Positions 44,102 through 54,618 of a stretch of 64,000 nucleotides of DNA are shown piece by piece. Made by a program: the position numbers and the translations under genes. Below the pieces are notes generated by a model. It was not told the origin of the DNA and searched no databases. It saw only the letters and a program-made list of their open reading frames with translations. Source of the stretch: Usnea hakonensis (taxonomy: Eukaryota; Ascomycota; Lecanoromycetes; Lecanorales; Parmeliaceae); the NCBI GenBank assembly GCA_013423325.1, contig BLJB01000061.1:62001-126000 (forward strand), in the 5' to 3' direction. The first letter of the stretch is position 1, and every line of letters begins with the position of its first letter.

Positions 44102-46230
44102 TTAGGTCTCGGTCTCTAGGAGCACCGCTTTGCGCTTCAACATTGCCGCGCCCTTCACAAGCTTGTCCGCCTCCTTATAGTGGCCCTGACGGGCCAACGC
44201 AAAAGCCAGATTTTGCATGCTCGAGATTGTACTTGGATGACCCTTGCCTAGCATCCTTTCCCTTGCTATTAGTACATGTCTATAGATTTTTTCGGCCTCT
44301 TTATATTTCCTTTGGACGTCCAGTACCGAGGCCAGACTCTTCATGCTCTGCAGCGTATTTGAATGCTCCTTGCCCAGCATCCTTTCTATATACGCCAGTT
44401 CTTGTCGCTGTATGTCCTCGGCTTGTTCATATATACCTTGCCTGCTCGATTTCGAGACCAGTCTGTTCTTGCTCGTCGGCGTAATAGTATTTTCCTTGTC
44501 CACTACCCTTTCCGAGATCTGACTGTCGGAAGCGATGGTATTTCCTAAATGTGTACTCTCCCGACGGACGTCCGGATGCGAAACTTGCAAGGCGCTCGGC
44601 TGACGGAGCTCTTTATCCATTCTCCCTGGCCGATAACACTTCACCTTGAGGCGATTTATGTAGTCTGATATGGCTTTGAAAGGCCTATCGAAATTCTCGA
44701 ATTCTTTCCAATATTGAAGCGCAGGAGTGAAGGCGGGTCTCTTTGGTAGCTCAACGGCTGGTACTCCAGCGGCGCGTTGGATGTCTTTGGTGATCTCAGT
44801 AGCGGGAATGAGATACCCTTCTTGCATTGCAGTACTCGCAGCAACGATCATGCCATAGAGATCGCCAGTCGTAGCGTCTACTACTAAAGCCCCGGAGTCA
44901 CCCATACCTGAAAAGGCGTCAGTAACATGCAGGATTGAGAATGATCGAAAGAAAACATTCCCCCACATGCCCCAGAAGGGATGAAAGAACGAATTTTTTG
45001 TAAGCGTCATAGGAGGAAGATAATGCCAACATGAGAGTCCAGCAGCCAGTTTGCTTTTCAGAACATACCCAGGGGGTGGTCAGACTGCACAGACCACACA
45101 TTGCGGTAGGTGCTGCTGCCTTTCAGCTTGATCGAGCTTGCCGTCCCTACACCAACCCCATGAATTATACCTTTCCTTGTAACTATTAAGACAGGGCCAC
45201 GAGGTCCGTCTTCTCGGATCTTCTCAAATTGTAGCCAGGTATCATCCTGGCGTACTCCATTCCCGCAGAAGCACCAAGGGTTGGGGACATTCAAGAGAGC
45301 CCAGTCCATGCCGTCATATGAATTATTGTTGGTGTCCCGAAAGGGGCTTTCGGACGATATTTTGAACAGAGGAAGCTCGCCCATCGAGATCGCTTTGGAG
45401 TGATCAAAAGCAGGCACACCCCAAAGTCTGCCGCTGTCGAAAATTGTTGACCGAGATACGCCAGCCTCAGCGGTATCCTCCTCATCTAATTGACCTCCTT
45501 CCGAGCTGTCATCCTCTACGCTACAATTCTCCGAGCTCGAATTGGCCCAATTCATATCGTAAAGAACCGGATTCGAATCGAACACTGCTTTTCGTGTCTG
45601 GACCGGGATCTTCTCGGTGAAAACATGAGCTACAGTGAGTGCGTAATGCTCTTCACCAACGGCGAGGATCCCACCAAGGGTCGCATATCGGGGTGGGACC
45701 CCCACGGCGACCTCTGCACCACACAGGCTTAAAGGAAAATTGAGAGAGTCACGATTGACATGTTGGGTTATCTGCGCTGAGGACGCAGCTGTTAACAGTT
45801 GCAAATCGCAATTGGGACAGCCCTTCAATTCGAAGCCTTGCGTTTTGAGGATCTCGTGCTTATCGATAACTCGCATAGTCCTCTTCAAGATCCGAGGCTC
45901 GCTGTGTGCTATTACGACGGTAGGTTTAGCACTTTGCTGGTTTCTGCCCAACATCCAACAATGACACGTGGTTGCCCCCCGGAGCTTGTAATTTTTGTAA
46001 ATTTCCCCCTCATTCTCACGTATCAACTCTTGAACACGGGTACGAAGATCGTTTTGCCATATGTGTAATGCATCCCCTGCCAGAAGCCATCTTTTGTAAA
46101 TGCCAAACATGCTAATCTCCGTATCGAAGGAATCTGGGTATGTTGGAGCCAGGGCCCTGACGCGACTTATCACAGTTTGCATAGTCGAGAATCTACTTAC
46201 GAGAGCAGGTAGGACGTCAACGCGGGACAT
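44102..46230 (-). CDS. Trypsin-like serine protease domain fused to C-terminal TPR repeats
   Basis: Read as complement(join(44102..44907,45069..46230)), 655 aa. Residues about 160-430 look like a chymotrypsin-fold protease with a full triad: His202 (ALTVAHVF), Asp309 (GMDWALLNVP) and Ser392 (GGMGDSGALVVD); the 161-nt intron sits just before the Ser motif. Residues about 565-650 form kinesin-light-chain type TPRs with near-identical units: IERMLGKEHSNTLQSMKSLA and RERMLGKGHPSTISSMQNLA. Such TPRs normally end fungal NLR proteins, but no NB-ARC or NACHT module lies between. No signal peptide, so an intracellular protease regulated by the TPR sensor is the natural inference. Adjacent to a HET gene. 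Confidence 0.85.
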
Positions 46231-46965
46231 GATGACTGGGACGTGCGGTCCTCTGTGGATGTTATCCGAGGCTATCGCTACTCAAAAACGCGACAGATGA
46301 AGTCGACGGAAGACCTTTATCGTCGCCGCATTTCCAGCGGATCTAAGCCGCATTTTTTTTGATGGGACGAGGCTGCTAAAAAAGAACTCTCGAGCACTGA
46401 TCGTACCGAGTACAGACCTCTCTAAGCTAAGCGAGCCGGCTATGCACGATTGGTAAACTGCAATTGGCCGCTTATAGGCGTGGCTGAGTACCTCTGGGCT
46501 GCATCTCGAAGCCCCACGAAGAACTTCCGCGCGCCCAGACTCGAAGCGGGGAGGAATAGGTAACAAGAAAACAAAAGAAAGAAACACACCAAAACCATTG
46601 TGAGGTCATCAACCTTACACTACCCTACTATGAATCATGCTTCCGACCTCGATCAGCCTCCCATACCTTTCAATTCGAAACCCATTAATCGGAACTTGCG
46701 GTCTCAAAGTATTTATGACTTTTTGAACAGGGCCATAAGACGTAGGGGAATATACGTTTATTTCATTTCATCGCTCGACCTCTTGTCCGCACCTACTGCA
46801 ATCGCCTGTGTTACTCGTAGGCTTTGATCAGCTCCTCTGTTTGAATTCCACCACGGGCTCATTGCGCAATGCAACTATGCCACCAAAAAGATGACATTCG
46901 TTCTTCTGTTTCCTCCGTTTTGCTAAAATCGACCTGCCTTCTTCTGGCCGAGATTTTTAGGAGAG
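46231..46965. other. Intergenic, promoter side of the protease-TPR gene
   Basis: 735 bases, no gene seen. Confidence 0.5.
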
Positions 46966-47453
46966 CCGCAAGTCAAACAAAAAGATCATACTTGCAAGAA
47001 TAATTGACATCTCTGTGTACGCCATTGCTTTGCCTACGCAGCCCGAGGTCTAATGCCAAAAGGACAAAAGGCAGATTGTGAAGACGAAACACTTTCTGCC
47101 GCGGTAGCAGCTGACGGACCTATACGCCAGCCGGCAGGCTTGAAGGTGAACGCGGTAGGATAATAATGCTCTTGGTGATGAAGAGCATAGACCGGGGTCC
47201 CCATATAAAAATACGTTCCATCCACATGGAGACCGCGAGGTAGCGCTTGAGGCATGATAGCGCCAAGAGGTGGGGAGAGTCGCATCAATTCGTCAATACA
47301 AGGGCGGAGGTAGCAATAGGATTGCAAAGGCGCTCCATTGCATAGAGCTTCAAGATCGTCAAGGGCTGCGCGGACTTCAGCTTGGAGAAGGATAAGCGTA
47401 TCAGCGTTGTGAAGGCAGTACAACCATATACCCGTGATCTGAGCGAAGTAGTT
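46966..47453 (-). pseudogene. C-terminal remnant of a cytochrome P450, frameshifted at the heme loop
   Basis: In one frame the sequence reads ITGIWLYCLHNADTLILLQAEVRAAL (end of I helix), CIDELMRLSPP (ExxR helix), YALHHQEHYYPTAFTFKPAGWR and FCPFGIRPR, a benzoate-4-monooxygenase-like pattern. At about 47041 the frame must shift by one base to continue GCVGKAMAYTEMSIILASMIFLFD, which contains the heme Cys. A single lost G in CGGGCTGC explains it. The N-terminal two thirds of the gene is absent upstream. Either a decayed copy or, for the indel alone, a sequencing error. Confidence 0.8.
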
Positions 47454-47998
47454 TCACGTGGGCCATGCAATATCGCGTGATGATATCGCAAGTATTGCCG
47501 GTTTGATTGGGATCAGCGAGAGCCAATTCTGCAAATCTTTGGGCCGAGAATGGACCTTCCAAAAGCAGATCAAGTTCGTCAATGTTTAAGGTAAGATTCG
47601 TAATCCTTCTGGTGATCTACAATACCGATCATGTATAAGTAAGGTAAGGTAGTTCCGATAGCAGGAACAGTAACTTTTCCCGAGACTAGTATTTTGGAAT
47701 TTTAGAATTTTGGTGTGGGCTTTTCCGTCTCTTCGGAACTACCTACCTCATACCGAGGTCGGCACGGAAAGCCCAAGATCTTCGATGCAGTTCATGTTCG
47801 CGGATCATGGCTTACATTCGGTTTATCGCGGATGACAACACGATTGCGCACTCTTCCACCGTTGCTTCAATTAGTGTTATCGTGCAGGCGTACTGGAATA
47901 TCTTCCACCCTGGGAGTCATCACTCTGAAATATCAGTGTGCTTCTATTGATGTCATGAAGTTGTTCAATCATAAAGTAGAACTTATTGAACGTACAAC
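47454..47998. other. Intergenic, between P450 remnant and hotdog-like gene
   Basis: 545 bases. Short in-frame stretch DELDLLLEGPF upstream of the P450 remnant has no family match I can name. Holds the promoter of the gene at 47999. Confidence 0.4.
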
Positions 47999-48910
47999 AT
48001 GGACATCAATCCCATCTATACAGATGCTCTTCCATACATAGATGTCACGCCTCCATATTTTGCTCTCCGGAACCTTTCCCTCGTACCGTCCTCATCCACT
48101 GTTGAATACCCAGCTGTCACTGGCAGCTTCAGTCGTGAACAGGCTCTACCACCTCAGAATGCCAACTCCTTTTGTGGCTCCGAGCTCGGGCGACACGGAG
48201 CTATCCTTGGAAGCGTCGCAGCCGCCTACTCTAACCCTGTCAAGGCAAAGCACTACTACTTGGCTTTAGATGCTACGGCAGACTTTGTATACTTTCCAGC
48301 GTCTCTGGAAATGCGTGCCGAAGCACGGATCATATCTGCGACATGGAAAAAATGGCGTGTCGGTTGCGAAATCGAGGTGTTCACCCCGGAGGGCAAATTC
48401 GCTGGAAACATGAAGATCTTCTACGCCATTGTGGCCGAACACAAGCTAATGGCCCTGACCAAAGCCGTGAACCCGAAGCGTGTGCTCGGGACAGCATGGC
48501 AGCCGGGCGAGCCGTCGCCGTATAGCGATCCGATATCACTACGCATGGTCAAGACTCACTCGTCCGTGCTCGCGACGGCAATCATCTCTCTACACGATAG
48601 GCGTAGTATGGCGGGCCACTTCTCACCTATAGCTGCGGCGCCCATTGCTATATTGGGCTCGAACGCGATCGTGCTCTGCAGGAAATTGCTACAAGACGGG
48701 GGAGCGAAGAAATGGTTGGACAAATCGTCGCGACTCAGATGCCAGCGACTAGCCGTTGCCGGGGAAGTCCTTGAGTTGAGAGCGACAAAGCTTGAAGGAG
48801 AAAAGTTCAGTCATCGGATAGAATTCTTCGATGAGGAGGGAGGTATGGTGGGGACAATCGAATACACCTTCGTGGAAGTGGACGTCGAAAAGGAGATGCC
48901 AAAGCTTTGA
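47999..48910 (+). CDS. Double-hotdog-like acyl thioesterase/dehydratase-like protein
   Basis: Single exon, 303 aa. The middle part GRHGAILGSVAAAYSNP followed by KHYYLALDATADFVYF and the strand pattern MRAEARIISATWKKWRVGCEIEVFTPEGKFAGNMKIFYAIV match hotdog-fold proteins of the thioesterase/FabZ-like type; the C-terminal half (LRCQRLAVAGEVLELRATKLEGEKFSHRIEFFDEEGGMVGTIEYTFVEV) repeats the fold. No signal peptide. Acts presumably on acyl-CoA or acyl-ACP, but substrate and catalytic residues cannot be named with certainty. It is not part of the main cluster. Confidence 0.65.
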   Translation: MDINPIYTDALPYIDVTPPYFALRNLSLVPSSSTVEYPAVTGSFSREQALPPQNANSFCGSELGRHGAILGSVAAAYSNPVKAKHYYLALDATADFVYFPASLEMRAEARIISATWKKWRVGCEIEVFTPEGKFAGNMKIFYAIVAEHKLMALTKAVNPKRVLGTAWQPGEPSPYSDPISLRMVKTHSSVLATAIISLHDRRSMAGHFSPIAAAPIAILGSNAIVLCRKLLQDGGAKKWLDKSSRLRCQRLAVAGEVLELRATKLEGEKFSHRIEFFDEEGGMVGTIEYTFVEVDVEKEMPKL

Positions 48911-49083
48911 TAGGGGAATTCCAAGAACACAATTTGTACATCTTTCTCAGCGTGTATCTAGTAAGGACAAGCCATGCTCTCCATGGCTGAATCTGTTATC
49001 TACACATGCTTCTTTTTGAACCATTTCTCCCTTACTATCTCTGGTACCGCTATTGAAAAGTGTGACCCACGGGCGATGTTGCC

Positions 49084-50140
49084 TCAGGAGACGCTTCCAA
49101 CATATCCACCTCCAACAGCTCCATCATAGGTCGTGTCGGCACCGAACTCCTCCCATTCGTCGCACACTTTCAGCATCATCTGGCATTTGTTTCTTATAGC
49201 CTGGATTGCGTCCGCGCCTATCACCAAACGTGTCGGCATCGCTCTGCCCTCAGCGGCGCCCTGCCCTTTTACGCCATCGACAAGGCGTTCCGCCGCTTTA
49301 TTCGGGTCTCCAGGTTGGGCGTAATCGGCTTGCTTGAGCCCGGCTCTGACCGCGGCCTGGATACCTGCGTATTCATCGATTGTTGTTGGTGGAAAAGGCG
49401 CGTTGGTTTCGGAAAATATCTTTGTGCGGAATTCACCAAATATGGCTAGCATACACTTGATGTTGAAGAAGCTAACGTCTTTACTGACACAATCAATAAA
49501 ACCTATGTGTATAGAATACTAAGTCAGCTTACTTTGCTCGAAGATGGTATGCTTCAAAGAGAGAAGTACGTACTTTCAAGGGCCCCTTTGGAAGATATAT
49601 AAGGAACCGCTGTATATTCACCGATGTATGCTCCGATGCTTCCAACGTACACAAGATTTCCGGACTGCTTAGATCGTAAATGTGGTAAGAGAGACCTCGT
49701 CAAGTTGATGGCGCCGAAAAAATTGGTATGGAATGCCGATACACAGCGTTCATGACTAGAAAAAGCAGTCAAAGACGGCTGCATAGCTCACTGGAATTGA
49801 AGCCATGCGATAGCTTTAATTTTTCTGGTAGCCAAAAGAAGACTCACCTCAGCTCCTCAAGAACGCCAACTTCCATATACGCGGCATTATTGACCAGCAC
49901 GTCGATCCCACCATATATCTTTAACGCTCTTTCAATGATGTCATCAAGTTCTGCCTGTGGTGCTTGAACATCCAAGTCGAGAATTGCAGCCCCAGCTTCC
50001 TGTAGTGCCTTAAGACGTTGAGTTCCATTTCTTGCTGTTGCTATCGCATTATCACCACGTCGTAGAACGGCGTGAGCGATGGCTTCCCCTAGACCCGAGG
50101 AACATCCTGTAATTAGCCAGGTTTGTTTGGCAGTTGTCAT
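49084..50140 (-). CDS. Short-chain dehydrogenase/reductase (SDR)
   Basis: Read as complement(join(49084..49502,49574..49755,49848..50140)), 297 aa. Classical SDR: cofactor loop TGCSSGLGEAIA near residue 11-22, acidic stretch LDLDV, NNAAYMEVG, Ser in YVGSIGAYIGE and the catalytic pair in YISSKGALE (Tyr-x3-Lys). After the last intron IKCMLAIFGEFRTKIFSE replaces the common VEPGxFRT, a slight deviation. The C-terminal tail ends in a Gly-rich GAVGGGYVGS. NAD(P)-dependent oxidation or reduction of an unknown alcohol/ketone, cytosolic. Confidence 0.93.
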
Positions 50141-50993
50141 GGTGAAATCACGGAGAAATCTTCCGATTTGTGAACAGACAAAAGAGGAAACGGGAACATT
50201 TGCTCTTTATTCAAGGCGCCATCTTTGTCGACTGTATACAAAAGAATGCATTTCTTCTGCTATCCACATTCATTAACCCTGGGTCTTGAATGACGCCCGT
50301 GTTGAAGGGGAAATTTCACTACGTAATCATGCAGCGACAGAGTTATTTATAGAGAGATCAGCATTACAGCGGATCGCACTTGGTAACGCTGCGCAATGAT
50401 GGTATGGCTTTTGAAAGGTATGAATCCCAATTCCCAATAATGTTGATCATGCCTTAGATTATTGTTAGTGTACATGAAGGATTCGCAAATAGTATTTCGG
50501 GGCTATTATTGCAGATGAGCGAAAAGGGGGGGCCAATAATACGACATCACGCAGCTCGGTGTAAAATTTTGCCGCACAAACCTTCCCTTTTAATACAAAG
50601 ACGACGGGGTGGAGATTCCACAATTGACCAGGTTTCATGTTTTGCATGGGACCCTTTGAATACTACTGTAACCCCTTTGGATCAGATCAGCTTCATTTGA
50701 AGTAAAGTAGCCATACACATAAAAGGGAGCCGCAAGGTCGGAAGGCGCGGCCCTTTTACTGCATGGATCTGACTTTGATACCTGTTTGCTGATACGCGGA
50801 AATCGATGCACCCAGTCAGGAGGGTAATAAGCATCACAACGAGACCACGTGGCACAGGCTTTCCTCTGGATGCATTTGAGCAACGCATTCCCACGCTTTA
50901 GACAAAATCTCTGCTCTTTCACTTAGAGTCGCTCTTGATTCGAAATTATCCTTCTTTCATGCTTTGCTCTATTGACCGCTAATCTTTTTGACC
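50141..50993. promoter_or_regulatory. Divergent promoter region, SDR / rhodopsin-like membrane protein
   Basis: 853 bases, no gene seen; overlapping short ORFs on both strands lack family features. Confidence 0.5.
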
Positions 50994-52431
50994 ATGTCAT
51001 CTGATACGTCTGTTGTCGATATATACACTACCCCCGCAGGAGTACCGCCTCCAGGCGTGACTCCAAATCTAGTGAACCCCTTTTATTTGCGCACAGATCA
51101 TACGACTACGTTCACTTTATGCCTTGCCGTATCAACTATCGCAGTCGCTCTAAGAATCTTCACAAAATTGTATTTGATGAAGCAATTCCGGGCTGAGGAT
51201 TGTACTCTATACTGTTCTCGCTATCCTTGTTCATCGAAGACTAATTAATCCTAGATGCATTGATAGTAACACAAGTAAAAACCCTACGCAACCACTTTTT
51301 CGGCTTAGGGAACTGAGCATCCTAGCTGGGATTCATTCCATGGGTAGCCATGAACCTCGTTACACCTGGCGCGGGCCGCCATCTTTGGGACATATCTATC
51401 TACACGAGCATCGGATTTGCAAAAGTTTGTCATACTTCCGAACGCCTAAATGTATCGCTAATCTCAGGATACCTTAATAGTATGTAAATTATATTATCAT
51501 TGTGTACGGTCCACTAGTATTCTTCGCCAAACTCTCTGTGCTATTGCAGCTACAACACATCTTTGTTACCAGTCGTCGACAGCCCGTCTTTTTCGTCATT
51601 CAAGCTTTGATCTGGGCTAATCTGGCCTTCTATTTGGCGTACTTGTGGGTCGACATCTTCCAGTGTGTACCGCGCCATAAGATCTGGGAACCGAGCGTGC
51701 CCGGCACGTGTATTTCAATGAACGTCCTCCTCATTTCACCCGCGGGTATCAACATCGTCTCGGACTGCCTGATTTTGGTGCTCCCGATCATTCTGGTCTT
51801 TCGATTGCAGATGACGCTGAAGAATAAAATTACCATCGGTGCAATTTTTGGCTCAGGCTTGTTGTGAGCTTGCCTACACAGATCTTCCCGGGAAGCTCGT
51901 TATCTTGGCTAACACCATGCAGTGCCGTGGTCTCGAGTATCATGCGTCTCGTGTACTCTATCAAATTAACGCAAACCAACGATGTCTCCTGGGCTATATA
52001 CCCAGTCGCTATGTGGGCGTAAGTCTTCTGCCCCGTCTCCCCTGCCTAACTGTTTGTACTAAATTCGCTCCCCAACGAAACTCTGATATCAATCTCTCCC
52101 TAGCGCCGCTGAGCTCACCACTGTAATACTTGCGGCGACCTTTCCCACGATGCCACGCTTGTGGGTTTTCCTACGTACGGGGGACCGCAACGCTCAGCAA
52201 TACAAGCGCAGTGAGGGGCGCTCAGTACCATACTCGTCACGCAAATCACGGCAGCCAGTCCATGGCGAACCTTCGTCTTCGTCCATAGACAATGCTCCTT
52301 TGAAGAGAGGCTATACTGAGCTGCTGTCCGAAAAAGATAAGAGTCGCAACGACGAGGTGGAAATGGGAATATTGAGGACGGAGACTTATGAGGTCATAAG
52401 CCAATCGAGAGGCTTGCCAGAGGTAACCTAA
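50994..52431 (+). CDS. Rhodopsin-domain integral membrane protein (fungal seven-helix family)
   Basis: Read as join(50994..51201,51255..51274,51326..51424,51481..51863,51923..52018,52104..52431), 377 aa. The gene appears shattered in raw frames but every junction restores family sequence, with one exon of 20 nt (DYALIVTQ around it). Marks: PPPGVTPNLVNPF at the N-terminus, LRIFTKLYLMKQFRAEDY, NLVTPGAGRHLWD, YGPLVFFAKLSVLLQLQHIF, and SIMRLVYSIKLTQTNDVSWAIYPVAMWAAAELTTVILAATFPTMPRL near the last helix, then a hydrophilic Ser/Arg-rich tail. This Pth11-related family is large in filamentous ascomycetes and mostly uncharacterised; a surface sensing role is often supposed. Confidence 0.92.
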
Positions 52432-53397
52432 AGAACGATTTTGTGGCAGCGCGTTGGAATTTGTTACCATACTCAACAGGAATTGAGGCGCAGATTGAAT
52501 GGGAGGCTGTGTAAGATCAAGTGATGCTTAAAGGGGAGAACTTCATTGCCATTCCTACAGGTGTTGCGTCGTTGTATGCGTGGCATCTGAGCTCTACCCG
52601 TTAAAGTGTGGCGCAAGCAGACTTCACCGTCGAAACTTCCGAGAACTTTTGAAATGCCACGAGAAGGAATGTGATCCCATTCTCAAACGAGAACTTTGAC
52701 CCACTTGATCAAGACTCTTGCTCCGCATTGCGCTGCCTGCGGTTGGCTCGATACCTTAGACCGAGATGATTGGATGTCGGAAGCAGGGCAGCGGCCCGCG
52801 GGGGCGGGATGATGGGAGCTCGAAGAAAGTTTGTTGGTGCCAAGGGGGCATGCCAAGGGCCTGACTACGGCGGTCGACGACCCTAAGATAACCCCTTGAA
52901 TTAGCCCCTAAAGTAGCCACCTAAGTAAGTAAGTAACCCTTGGAAGAAAAACAGGAAAAAAGCTAGCTTTCATGTTCGTGTTTAAGCTTTGGTGTTCAAG
53001 CTGTTTAAGTCCATCCTAAGAGAGCGAGCGAGCGAGAGAGAGAATAGCTGAGACTACTCAATTCTTTTGTTGTAAGCATCTTTGGGGGTTATCTAAGGTG
53101 TAAGGGGGTCCCATTTTAGGGGTTACTTTGGGAATAATTTTAGGGGAAATCTTTAGGGGTGAGGTTCACAGAAAAACGAGGTGATTGGAAATTATATCCT
53201 TATAATATAAGCTCGTTACGGCCATGAGTATAATACATGTAAGAAGTCTATACGTAAATAAAAAGTTCAAGAAGTGTCCTACCAAGGCTCATCGTCAGCC
53301 ATAAAGTTTGCTAGTGGGGCACGCCAAGGAAAACGTCAAGCCAGTCATTCTGACAGCTGGTAGCTACGTATCTTTGCGGGCACGTAATTTCCAAGCA
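52432..53397. other. Intergenic with a degenerate inverted-repeat block
   Basis: 966 bases, no gene. It holds AGCG/AG-rich short repeats near 53022-53042 and a CCCCTAA-rich block with imperfect inverted ends at 52881-53163. Promoter of the COG0523 gene at its right end. Confidence 0.5.
52881..53163. repeat. MITE-like block with imperfect inverted ends
   Basis: The left end CCCTAAGATAACCCC matches the inverse of GGGGGTTATCTAAGG near 53085-53099, and AGCCCCTAAAGTA matches the inverse of TTTTAGGGGTTACTTT near 53114. About 150 bases lie between. No transposase. Confidence 0.4.
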
Positions 53398-54618
53398 ATG
53401 CCACCAATCCCCATTACCATCGTAACAGGCTTTCTAGGTACGCGCTTCCATGGTCGATGAGGCATAGTAAGCTCTGATTCGCTGAACGCCAGCTCAGGCT
53501 CTGGGAAGACGACCCTCATCCTCAACCTCATTCGGCAGCTACCCAAGACCTATAAAGTCGCCCTCCTCAAGAACGAATTCGGCGATGTTGCTGTTGACTC
53601 TCAATTGGCGTCCTCGTCGGCAATCGGAGGGGTGCAAGAGCTCCTCAATGGTTGCATCTGCTGCAACCTAGTTGGTCAGCTCGGTGACGCGCTGGACACA
53701 CTACGCAAAGATGTCGATCCCGATCGGATTATTATCGAGACCAGCGGATCCGCATTTCCAGCGACCCTTGCCATGGAGGTGAATAGACTGGGAAGAGAGG
53801 CAAGATACTACACTCTTGATGGGGTAGTCGTCGTCATCGACGTTGAAAATTGGAAGGGGTATGAAGATACGTCATACACGGCCAAGATACAGGCTCGCTA
53901 TACCGATTTGATAGTGTTCAATAAATGGGAACTGGTTCCAGAACGACGGTATGAAGATTGCTTGGACAGAGTGGGGGATCTCGAGCTGCAAGTCGCCACG
54001 GTCAAATCCGACAAGGGCCGAGTCGACCAATCTGTTCTACTTGGACTCGACAGTGCCTTTGCAAAGGAGCTGGATCCTTTATCCGATAGACATGATGACC
54101 ACGGTAGTCACGATGAACACTCAACAGACCACCAAAGCGAGGTCGAAGTCCTCTCCGTCACCCTATCATCTGAAGACACCATGACCCACGGCGTCAATCT
54201 TGAATCTCTGGAGACCTTTCTACTCTCGGCGCCTAAAGACGAGATCTATCGCATCAAAGCCATAGTAAAAGCCTCACGCCCACCAGCCTCTTCTGGAGGA
54301 GACGTGAACCCAGCGGTCGTACATCAGGGGCAAACAAGTGCGAAGTACATCTTGAATTGGGCATTTGGACGCTGGACGTTCACTCCCATGAGCTCAGCGC
54401 TACCGACGATCACATCGCCTCCGTCTAGGACTTCGAGCAATGGCTCCATTGTTGAGATTCTCGAAGGTCTGGAGATTGACCCTCTTGTGCGGATGACTGT
54501 GATTCTGGCCCGCGGTGAAGCCGACAAGTGGAAGAAACGTATTGAGACGCAGGGACATCTTGAAACTGACAATGAGGATGGGAAAGCAAAATTGCAAGTC
54601 ACGAAGATCGCTTTATGA
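53398..54618 (+). CDS. COG0523/CobW-family GTPase (putative zinc metallochaperone)
   Basis: Read as join(53398..53437,53498..54618), 386 aa; the 60-nt intron splits the Walker A loop, giving VTGFLGSGKTTLIL after joining. The family metal motif CxCC is GCICC (Cys66, Cys68, Cys69). Other G-protein parts: NEFGDVAVD, IIIETSGSAFP and FNKWEL, where NKxE replaces NKxD. A His/Asp-rich loop (about residues 205-225, HDDHGSHDEHSTDHQ) fits zinc binding, and the C-terminal CobW_C domain is present (YRIKAIVKA, YILNWAFGRWTF). Homologues deliver zinc to client enzymes in a GTP-dependent way. Confidence 0.94.

Noticed and set aside
44102..46230. Full NLR (NB-ARC/NACHT) protein
   Set aside because: No P-loop or other nucleotide-binding motif lies between the protease domain and the TPRs.
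50994..52431. Apparent shattered rhodopsin-like gene
   Set aside because: Six exons, one of 20 nt, give a continuous 377-aa protein with all family blocks.
52881..53163. Telomere-like CCCTAA repeats
   Set aside because: Single, spaced and degenerate copies rather than a tandem array; better read as a degenerate inverted repeat.
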